A stretch of 64,000 nt of DNA, from NCBI GenBank assembly GCA_963702495.1, contig CAVPDA010000010.1, positions 425,024-489,023 of the forward strand, given 5' to 3'. Within the stretch, counting starts at the first letter, position 1; each line of letters starts with the position of its first letter. A model generated the notes under the pieces. The model did not search any database, had not been told where the DNA came from, and was given only the letters and a program-made list of their open reading frames with translations. Of the stretch, positions 52,629-59,895 are shown in pieces. The position numbers and the translations under genes are program-made. This DNA is from CAVPDA01 sp963702495 (GTDB taxonomy: Bacteria; Pseudomonadota; Gammaproteobacteria; Burkholderiales; Rhodocyclaceae).

Positions 52629-53773
52629 GGCGTGGCCTCCACCGACACATGCGTGCCGACCTGCGCGATCGGAATCGTGCGCCGCGCCGCGGAGCGGCGC
52701 GTCCGATCCTGCACCTGGCCGGCGAGTTGGCCGCAGGCGGCGTCGATCTCGTCGCCGCGGGTCTTGCGCGTCGTAGCAACGACACCCGCCGCCATCAGAA
52801 TCTCGGCGAAGGCGCGGATGCGCTCCGGCGGCGAGCGGCGGAATTCCGAACCGGCGAACGGATTGAAAGGGATCAAGTTGAACTTGCACGGCACGTCGCG
52901 CGTCAGGCGCAGCAGCTCGCGGGCATGATCGTCCGAGTCATTGACGCCGTCGAGCATCACGTATTCGAAGGTGATGAAGTCTCGCGGCGACTTTTCCAGG
53001 TAGCGGACACACGCCGCCATCAGATCCCGCAGCGGGTACTTGCGGTTGATCGGCACCAGCGCATCGCGCAGCGCGTCGTCGGGCGCATGAAGGGAAACTG
53101 CCAGCGCCACCGGACAGGCTTCGCGCAGGCGGTCCATCGCCGGCACGATGCCAGAAGTGGATACGGTGACGCGCCGGCGCGACAGGCAGTAGGCGTTGTC
53201 GTCCAGCATCAGGCGCAGCGCCGCAAGCGTGTTGTCGAAGTTCGCCAGCGGCTCGCCCATTCCCATCAGCACCACATTGCTGATGACATGTCCGCCGTCG
53301 CGTTGGGCCTCGAAGCCGCCCAGCATGTGATTGGCGAGCCAGAGCTGCCCGACGATCTCCGCCGTGGTCAGATTGCGGCTGAAACCCTGCTTGCCGGTGG
53401 AGCAGAAGGCGCAATCGAGCGCGCAACCGGCCTGGGTCGAAACGCACAGCGTGCCGCGGTTCTCCTCCGGGATAAAGACGCACTCGACGGCATTGCCCGC
53501 GCCCACATCCAGCAGCCACTTGCGCGTGCCGTCCTCCGAGGTCTCGTCGCGCAGCACGGCGGGAGCCGCGATCACGGCCTCCGCCGCGAGCCGCGAACGC
53601 AGACTCTTCGCCACGTCGGTCATGGCTCCGAAATCGGATTCGCCGAAACGGTGCACCCAGCGCAGCAGCTGTCGCGCGCGAAACGGCTTCTCGCCCAGAT
53701 CGGTGAAAAGCCGGGCGAGCCCTTGCGCGTCGTAGTCGAGGAGGTTCAGGGGCATGAGATCCGGGTCAGGCAT
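52625..53773 (-). CDS. rlmN: 23S rRNA/tRNA A2503/A37 C2-methyltransferase RlmN (382 aa)
   Basis: A radical-SAM methyltransferase. The 4Fe-4S motif is CALDCAFCSTGKQG (CX3CX2C) near residue 117, GMGEPLANFDN follows, and the resolving Cys sits in EIDAACGQLAG near the C-terminus. Length is normal. Confidence 0.96.
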   Translation of the reverse strand: MPDPDLMPLNLLDYDAQGLARLFTDLGEKPFRARQLLRWVHRFGESDFGAMTDVAKSLRSRLAAEAVIAAPAVLRDETSEDGTRKWLLDVGAGNAVECVFIPEENRGTLCVSTQAGCALDCAFCSTGKQGFSRNLTTAEIVGQLWLANHMLGGFEAQRDGGHVISNVVLMGMGEPLANFDNTLAALRLMLDDNAYCLSRRRVTVSTSGIVPAMDRLREACPVALAVSLHAPDDALRDALVPINRKYPLRDLMAACVRYLEKSPRDFITFEYVMLDGVNDSDDHARELLRLTRDVPCKFNLIPFNPFAGSEFRRSPPERIRAFAEILMAAGVVATTRKTRGDEIDAACGQLAGQVQDRTRRSAARRTIPIAQVGTHVSVEATP

Positions 53774-53848
53774 TCCGTCGCCACGAAGGAATTGGATCGT
53801 TCGCTCGATTTCGCGTTCAACCTTGCCACGCCGGCGCTACGCACCGCT

Positions 53849-54274
53849 TCAACGGGAGAAAACCTCCATCGCCGGGAAGAAGTAGGCGATCTCGGTGGCG
53901 GCGGTCTCCGGCGCGTCGGAACCGTGGACGGCGTTGGCGTCGATGCTCTGCGCGAAATCGGCGCGTATGGTACCCGCCGCGGCCTTCTTCGGGTCGGTCG
54001 CGCCCATCAGATCCCGGTTCTTGGCGATCGCCCCCTCGCCTTCCAGCACCTGGATCATCACCGGTCCGGATATCATGAACTCCACCAGGTCGTTGAAGAA
54101 GGGCCGCCCCTTGTGCACGGAGTAGAAGCCTTCGGCCTCGGCGCGGGACAGCCACTCCATCCTGGCGGCGACGATCTTCAGACCATTGGTCTCGAAGCGG
54201 GAGTAGATCTTGCCGATCACGTTCTTGGCCACGGCATCGGGTTTCACGATCGACAGAGTGCGTTCGACAGCCAT
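53849..54274 (-). CDS. ndk: Nucleoside diphosphate kinase (141 aa)
   Basis: Begins MAVERTLSIVKPDAVAKN; the phosphorylated His is in NAVHGSDAPETA near 117. Complete. The leader (54275-54310) is AT-rich with a CAGGAGT ribosome site. First gene of the ndk-rlmN-pilW series. Confidence 0.97.
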   Translation of the reverse strand: MAVERTLSIVKPDAVAKNVIGKIYSRFETNGLKIVAARMEWLSRAEAEGFYSVHKGRPFFNDLVEFMISGPVMIQVLEGEGAIAKNRDLMGATDPKKAAAGTIRADFAQSIDANAVHGSDAPETAATEIAYFFPAMEVFSR

Positions 54275-54647
54275 CAGAAAACTCCTGAAAAAATAATAGA
54301 TTAAAACAGAAAGCGAAGATTCTTGAAAAGGGTCGATTGTATCAGGATCGCGCCCGGGTTCCCACTCTCTGCGAGCAAGCCGCGACTTGCCTGCCCCACT
54401 CTTGGGGAGGGTTGGGGCAATTCGCTGGGAGAAACGGGGGAAATCCCGCGCCTCATTCCCACACGCGAGAAGCTTTCTCAATTAATGCACTGAGGCACCC
54501 GATCAGGCGATGTAAAAACAGGTACTTGAATTTTCCTCCGCCATTCGTCGGCTTGGCCCGCAGTTTGCTAAGAAGAGCTTAAGTCGCCTCTCGCAAGCTG
54601 CCGTAACAGCGGCCAGATGCTGCGGTATCCGAAACAAGGGGAAGATC
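54275..54647. other. Intergenic gap with no supported gene
   Basis: This 373-base divergent gap holds the ndk leader and, by inference, promoters for ndk and the gene at 54648. A GC-rich imperfect palindrome (TGCCCC at 54392-54397, GGGGCA at 54414-54419) is the only notable structure. I see no RNA gene. Confidence 0.5.
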
Positions 54648-54974
54648 ATGGCGCGCCAACTCACACAACACATCCTCGAACGCGAGACCGAGGCATTTCG
54701 CGGCAGTGGCGGCATCAGCCAGGAAAACCGCTGCTTGGGCTTCGCCCCCGCGTTCTTCGACACGCATACCAGCACTGTCTATCCGTCGCGCTTCGCCGAC
54801 GGCCGCCCGGCCCCCTTTCACTTGCTCGACGGTCTGCCGGACGAGGCGGTCGCGGAGCGCGATACCGCAGGACGCGCCATCCTGCTGCGCAACTCGATCG
54901 TTTCCGGATTCGTCCGCGACGGCTGCTTCTACACCCGCGAAGAAGCCGCGGCCTGCGCTGACGCGTGCCACTGA
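54648..54974 (+). CDS. Conserved hypothetical protein (108 aa)
   Basis: ATG at 54648 has an AAGGGGA ribosome site. The chain is soluble, with LGFAPAFFDTHTSTVYPSRF centrally and a C-terminal Cys pair in EEAAACADACH. The look is of a real small betaproteobacterial protein, but I cannot name a family or function. The insertion sequence begins only 18 bases after its stop. Confidence 0.6.
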   Translation: MARQLTQHILERETEAFRGSGGISQENRCLGFAPAFFDTHTSTVYPSRFADGRPAPFHLLDGLPDEAVAERDTAGRAILLRNSIVSGFVRDGCFYTREEAAACADACH

Positions 54975-54991
54975 CCGTCCGCTTCCCCGCC

Positions 54992-56193
54992 TGTTGGGGG
55001 CGAATTCGTAGTCATGCGGGCATCGGTGTCAGACACAGACCGCGGCAATGCGGTTTCCACGCGTAGGAGGCGAAGTTAGCCGACACGGGTGATGACGCAC
55101 CGCCGCGCTGTGCCGGGGTGACACCGCCGAGGGGGCGGTGAACGCGATACGCGTTGTAATAGGTCCAGAAATCATCCAGCTTCCGCGCGAGGTTGACCAC
55201 GTTCCAGAAGGATACCCGATCAAGGTACTCGCGTCGGATCGTGCCGATGAGGCGCTCAACGAACGGATGCGAAGCCGGCGCCCAGGGGACCGACTTGATC
55301 TCCTCGATCTCAAGCACGCGAAGGTTGGCGAGCCAGCGGTGGAAGCGAAACAGCGGGTCGTGATCGCTGCTGAGGCGTTTCGGCAGAAGCTGTCCCGCCA
55401 CGGCGTGCTTGAACATGCGGCACACGGACACGCCGTCGATATCAGCCGGTTCGACACCGAAGCCGATGATGCGGCGGGTGAAGACGTCCATGACCAGCAT
55501 TACCCAATGGCTGCGCAGGAGGATCGATTCGCAGCGGAAGAGATCCACACTCCAGAGGCTGTCCTTGGTTTGGGCGAGGAAACTGAGCCAGGACGGACCA
55601 TTGGAGTCGGAATCATCGGGGCGGTAGTGCTTGGCCAGCACACGGCGAACGACATCCTTGTCGATGTTGACCCCGAAGGCACGAGAGATCTGCTGGGCGA
55701 CGCGCAAGTATCCGAACCTGGGATTGCGCCTCTTGATCTCGACGATCGCCGTGATGAGCTCCAGCGATGGGCCTTTGGGGCCGGGTTTGCGGCGATGCGC
55801 CGAGGACGAGAACAGCAGGCGGTACTTCCGTTCGACCAGGGCCTTGTGGAACCTGAACAGCGTGGCCGGCTTGAGGATCGCGGCGATCTTGGGGATGCGC
55901 CGGGGGTTGACGAACAGCGTTGCCAGCCCGAGCACGATGCGATCAAACGAAGTCAGATTCGGGGCGCGTTGCCTGGAGCGGTTGCTGACTTGCAGTTGAT
56001 GTTTCAGCAGCACCGATTCCGCCGCGACAGCACGGACCCCGCCGGGGCGGAGGAGCTTTACGGCGGTGACCAGAAGGTGAACCGCGAGGACGAGCAGATC
56101 GCGCATGGAGTGAACGCTATCACCCCTGGCATCCTGCGCAAGACTGCACGGAAAACATGCCGTGCGTTAAGATTTGCGAATTCGCACCCCACA
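54992..56193 (-). mobile_element. Insertion sequence of 1.2 kb, IS481-like
   Basis: One transposase gene is framed by 17-base terminal inverted repeats: TGTTGGGGGCGAATTCG at 54992-55008 and TGTGGGGTGCGAATTCG on the minus strand at 56177-56193, two mismatches. TGT ends and a single integrase-core ORF fit IS481-type elements. Flanking bases show no clear target duplication, so the insertion may be old or one end has changed. Confidence 0.75.
55012..56106 (-). CDS. Integrase-core (rve/DDE) transposase (364 aa)
   Basis: The catalytic DDE residues appear to be D in SVDLFRCES, D in SSDHDPLF and E in PFVERLIGTIRREYLD. After the catalytic core comes the typical NAYRVHRPLGGVTP. The N-terminal third is basic and helical (ESVLLKHQLQVSNRSRQRAP) and may bind the ends. 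The ORF is complete with no frameshift, so the element may be functional. Confidence 0.85.
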   Translation of the reverse strand: MRDLLVLAVHLLVTAVKLLRPGGVRAVAAESVLLKHQLQVSNRSRQRAPNLTSFDRIVLGLATLFVNPRRIPKIAAILKPATLFRFHKALVERKYRLLFSSSAHRRKPGPKGPSLELITAIVEIKRRNPRFGYLRVAQQISRAFGVNIDKDVVRRVLAKHYRPDDSDSNGPSWLSFLAQTKDSLWSVDLFRCESILLRSHWVMLVMDVFTRRIIGFGVEPADIDGVSVCRMFKHAVAGQLLPKRLSSDHDPLFRFHRWLANLRVLEIEEIKSVPWAPASHPFVERLIGTIRREYLDRVSFWNVVNLARKLDDFWTYYNAYRVHRPLGGVTPAQRGGASSPVSANFASYAWKPHCRGLCLTPMPA

Positions 56194-56224
56194 AGCAACG
56201 TATTACTCTAAGTTATTGAATTAT

Positions 56225-56270
56225 TGGAGGCGGGGGTCGGAATCGAACCGGCGTCCACGGCTTTGCAGGC
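56225..56270 (-). other. tRNA-Cys-like 3' half, possible attachment-site remnant
   Basis: The minus strand from the anticodon loop onward reads like tRNA-Cys: CCTGCAAAGCCG with anticodon GCA (complement of 56264-56266), T arm GCCGGTTCGATTCCGAC, acceptor CCCCGCC, discriminator T and CCA. The 5' half (GGCGGGG..., D arm) is absent upstream, so it cannot be a working tRNA by itself. A tmRNA 3' end was considered; U73 and the acceptor fit tRNA-Cys better. Confidence 0.55.
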
Positions 56271-56500
56271 ATCGGGCGATTCCTTTGTTAACAATGCGTT
56301 AGCGCGGTTTCACTTTCGCCACTTTGCCGTTTTTCCCAATTTTAGGGCCTTGTTCTAGCTAGGTTTTGCATCGGGTGGCGAAAGTACCGTTGTCATAGGT
56401 GGCCCCAAACAATCGTACGGAACGATCGGAGCTGTAGTCCTCCATTACTTGCCTTGATTCTCGTCTGCTGCCCTCCCCCACATCATCGCCGGTATCGGGC

Positions 56501-56842
56501 CTACTCCTCCATGGACCGATCTTCGCTCGCAAGCGTACCGCGCCATTTCTTGACGTTGGCAATCTTCCTGCAAATCGGGATCGCGCCAAACTCTGCGTAC
56601 GTCCAGAAGGCAGCCTCGCCGCCGATCTTGCGCCAATCCCCCATCAGCTGGCCACCGTCGGTGCGCATGACCTCATACCAGCCTTCGCGTGACGGCGCCC
56701 TCCTGGCCGAGAACCAGCGCGTGTAGATCGGCGCCGGAAGGCGATCGGACGGACTCGCCGAAGCCTGCGCTGGACTCCTTGCGTCGACTCCCCCGCCTCC
56801 CGTTGCCCCGAGCGCCGCGTCGGGTGTCAACCTGGCGACCAT
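56501..56842 (-). CDS. Possible small protein of unknown function (113 aa)
   Basis: The C-terminal half has a protein-like pattern (GWYEVMRTDGGQLMGDWRKI, then AAFWTYAEFGAIP), while the first 40 residues are Ala/Pro/Ser-rich. It is oriented like the HU gene upstream of it. No family recognised; it could be a degraded gene in the disturbed region. Confidence 0.35.
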   Translation of the reverse strand: MVARLTPDAALGATGGGGVDARSPAQASASPSDRLPAPIYTRWFSARRAPSREGWYEVMRTDGGQLMGDWRKIGGEAAFWTYAEFGAIPICRKIANVKKWRGTLASEDRSMEE

Positions 56843-56932
56843 GGAACGACCTTTCAGCGATTCGGTGCGGATGGCCGATGTCCTGACCGCCCACTGTCCT
56901 CATCAGCGAGGATGAATGGGATGGATCCACCG

Positions 56933-57217
56933 CTACTTTTTCTTGCTGACCAGGTCCTTCAAGGCCTTGCCGGCGGAGAACTTGGGCAGGGTCATGGCCG
57001 CAATCTTGATCGGCTCGCCGGTCTTGGGATTGCGGCCCTTGCGCGCCTTGCGCTTGACGGTGGAGAACGTTCCGAAGCCGGTGATCTGCACCGTGCGCCC
57101 GCGCTTGATCTCGTTGCCAATGGTGTCGATGAGGGTCCCCACGATACGAGCGACTTCGGCACGCGGGAGATGGTCGTGGGAGGCGGCAATGGCGTCGATG
57201 AATTCCTTCTTGTTCAC
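56933..57217 (-). CDS. HU-family DNA-binding protein (94 aa)
   Basis: Starts at GTG 57217 (MNKKEFIDAIA) with AGGAA upstream; an in-frame ATG-less extension to 57259 is not family-like. The signature GFGTFSTVKRKARKGRNPKTGE and the AMTLPKFSAGKALKDLVSKK end are HU-like rather than IHF-like. It bends DNA as a dimer. Confidence 0.92.
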   Translation of the reverse strand: MNKKEFIDAIAASHDHLPRAEVARIVGTLIDTIGNEIKRGRTVQITGFGTFSTVKRKARKGRNPKTGEPIKIAAMTLPKFSAGKALKDLVSKKK

Positions 57218-58095
57218 GTCACGGTTCCTGATTGTTCGGGGAAGCCAGTGTATCAACAAGAATCTCCTTCCGGTGCGGCCCGCGCGGAGTTGAGCAGCCC
57301 TGGGCGCTCTCTATCACGGCGTGGCCGGAAATAACCCTGTTCTTTATGGAAGGCAGGTTCCGACCCAAAGCCGACGCACGATCGTCCGGCTGGCGAAGGT
57401 CCGAGGCTTGAGGTACAGCTGCCATCCATCATTCTGGTATTGGGACGGCGCGAAGTCGGGCGCTGCCAAGATGCAGCGCATCTCGGAGGCTGCCGATCGG
57501 CAATACCTATCCGGCCACCCGTTACGCCTGGGCGTGTAACTGTTCGCGCGGTCCCATGACCTATTCCCGCAAGTCTGCGTGAAGTGTTGCGGTGAGATGC
57601 GCAGTCTTGCGTTCAACCCGGCTATGGTTGTGCGCGGGATCCTCGCGTACCGGGGCGAGCCCGACATTACCGCCGCGCATGGCACCGTCCCGCGGCTCGC
57701 CGCTGTGGGCGATGGCCGAAACCAACTCGGGCGACACCGACACCCGCCCCCAACGCTTCGACCCCCACACCCAACCGGCACCCGATTGCGACTTCGATGA
57801 GCGCATTGCTTGGTAGGCCAGACTCGATCAGGATCCAACCTCTCTCGGCGGGCAGCGCTCGTGCCATGGGTCGGCGAAACAGCCTGCTCGGTGGCCCCGC
57901 CGATCCATGGTAGGACTCGGGAGGTGATTCCGGGGCGGTTCTCAGGCTTCATCAGCATACAGTCCCCGCGTGACGACTGCTCACACTGTCCTGCAACGAT
58001 CCGGAATCCCCGCGACTCTTGTGGAAGTGGCGTTGGATCTCCTATGCTTCGCAAGGGTCCGCTGCTTGAATACCGGCCATGAAGGGTTCCCTCCC
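57218..58095. other. About 880 bases without a convincing gene
   Basis: Only short or Arg/Pro/Ser/Cys-rich open frames occur here. The minus-strand pieces near 57344-57480 and 57561-57870 have some protein-like stretches broken across frames (for example ILIESGLPSNALIEVAIG), which may be a decayed gene. The last ~100 bases probably carry the phaC promoter and leader. No RNA gene or repeat was seen. Confidence 0.5.
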
Positions 58096-59843
58096 ATGAC
58101 TCCAGGTCAATCCGCTGCGTTTTTCAAAGGCCTCGTCGAAACCAGCCAAGCCTTCGCGAGAACCTATATGGAGTTCGTCGCAAAGCAGCAAGCCGCGCTT
58201 TCCACACCTGGAGCGGCCGCGCCCGTTCCATCCATGCCGATGTCCGTTCCGGACTGGGAGCCTTTCGCGAACCTGCAGCGCGAACTCGCCACCCAGCACA
58301 TGCAGTTATGGCAGGCGATGATGCAGCGCAAACCAGGCGCGCCGGCCGAGGCGGTGGTCAGACCGGAACCCGGCGACCGCCGCTTCAGCGCCCCTGAATG
58401 GGGGAACTGCCGACATACGACTACCTGCGCCAAACCTATCTGCTCAACGCCACCTTTCTGACCAAGCTCGCCGAGGCGCTGCCGATCGCCGACGGCGCCG
58501 CCAAGACCCGCATGCAGTTCTTGACGCGGCTGTTCGTGGAAGGCATGGCGCCTTCGAACTTCGCACTCACCAATCCCGAATTCCTCAAAGCGGCGCTCGA
58601 TACCAAGGGCGAGAGCATTACCGCCGGTCTGAAGAACATGCTCGAGGACCTGCAGAAAGGCCGCGTCTCGATGACGGACGAGACCGCGTTCGAGATCGGC
58701 CGCAACATCGCCACGACCCCGGGCGCGGTGATTTACGAAAACGAGTTGATTCAGCTCATCCAATACACGCCCGTGACGGACAAGGTGGCCGAACGTCCCA
58801 TCCTGTTGGTGCCGCCTTGCATCAACAAGTACTACCTGATGGACTTGCAGCCGGAGAATTCCTTCGTTCGTTACCTCGTCGAGCAGGGTTTCACGGTGTT
58901 CCTCATCTCCTGGCGCAGCGCCACCGCCGAGGTGGGCCACCTGACCTGGGACGATTATGTCGAGATGGGTCCGATCACGGCGATGCGCGTGGTGCGCGAG
59001 GTCACGGGTGTCGAAAAGCCCAACGTGCTCGGTTTCTGCATTGGCGGCCCTCTCATCTGCTCGGCCCTGGCGGTGCTGAAGGCACGCGGGGAGGACTCGG
59101 CCGAAAGCCTGACGCTGATGACGGCGCTGCTCGACTATTCCGAGCCCGGCGAAATCGGCTCGCTTGTCACCGAGGCGACGGTAGCGAGCTACGAGGCGAC
59201 GATCGGCAAGGGCGGCATCATGCGCGGGCGCGATCTCGCCGCCGTGTTCTCGGCGCTGCGCGCCAACGATCTGATCTGGCAGTACGTCGCCGGCAGCTAT
59301 CTGAAGGGCGGGAAGCCGGCGCCGTTCGATCTGCTGTACTGGAATTCCGACAGCACCGACATCGCCGGGCCAGCCTTCACCTGGTACGTGCGCAATACCT
59401 ACCTCACCAATAGCCTGCGCGTGCCGGGTAAGTTGCAGGTGCTCGGACAGAAGCTGGACCTGGGCAAGGTAGAGGTGCCGGCTTACCTGATGGCGGCCCG
59501 CGAAGACCATCTAGTACTGTGGAACGCGGCTTATCTGTCGCGGAGGATCCTCGGTGGTCAGACTACCTTCGTGCTCGCCGCCAGCGGCCACATCGCTGGC
59601 TCCATCAATCCGGCTTCGAAGAACCGGCGCAACTTCTGGGTGAACGACCGTGCCGAGGCGAACGCCACGCCCGAGGAGTGGCTGGCTGGCGCCGCGGAAA
59701 GGAAGGGTAGCTGGTGGCCGCACTGGGTCGAATGGCTCCGCCAGCGCAGCGGCAAGGAGATCGACGCCCCGCGCCGGCCCGGCAACGGGAAGTACGCGGA
59801 AATCGAGCCCGCGCCGGGCCGTTACGTAAAGGTCAAGACTTAA
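58096..59843 (+). pseudogene. phaC: Class I poly(3-hydroxyalkanoate) synthase PhaC, frameshifted
   Basis: Polymerises hydroxyacyl-CoA into PHA. The N-terminal ~100 residues are read from ATG 58096 (TPGQSAAFFKGLVETSQAFA ... DRRFSAPEW); the frame then breaks at the five-G run 58400-58404, and the rest (PTYDYLRQTYLLNATFLTKL onward) follows in the next frame. One more G restores PEWGELPTYDYLRQ. The catalytic part is intact: nucleophile Cys in LGFCIGG, Asp in AAREDHLVLW, His in ASGHIAGSINP. An ATG at 58398 could in principle start a 481-residue product lacking the N-terminal domain. Homopolymer sequencing error is plausible. Confidence 0.88.
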
Positions 59844-59895
59844 GGGGTCGGGTCTTGCCTTCTGCCAGCGACCCAGGCGGCGACGTGGGCCCAAG

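Noticed and set aside
54961..54991. GGCGGGG on the minus strand as the missing 5' half of the tRNA-Cys-like fragment, split by the insertion sequence
   Set aside because: The 7 bases match the acceptor, but the following sequence has no D arm and overlaps the end of a protein gene; order would also be inverted relative to a normal tRNA.
56225..56600. tmRNA (ssrA) gene, one-piece or permuted, ending at 56225
   Set aside because: The 3' end fits tRNA-Cys (anticodon GCA, T discriminator). No 5' tRNA-like piece with a TTCGACG D-loop, and no tag ORF ending in Ala-Ala was found on either side; lower coordinates are occupied by the insertion sequence.
57344..58054. A 236-residue minus-strand ORF
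   Set aside because: It is rich in Arg, Pro, Ser and Cys with no domain, and it overlaps other equally weak frames; at most it contains fragments of a decayed gene.
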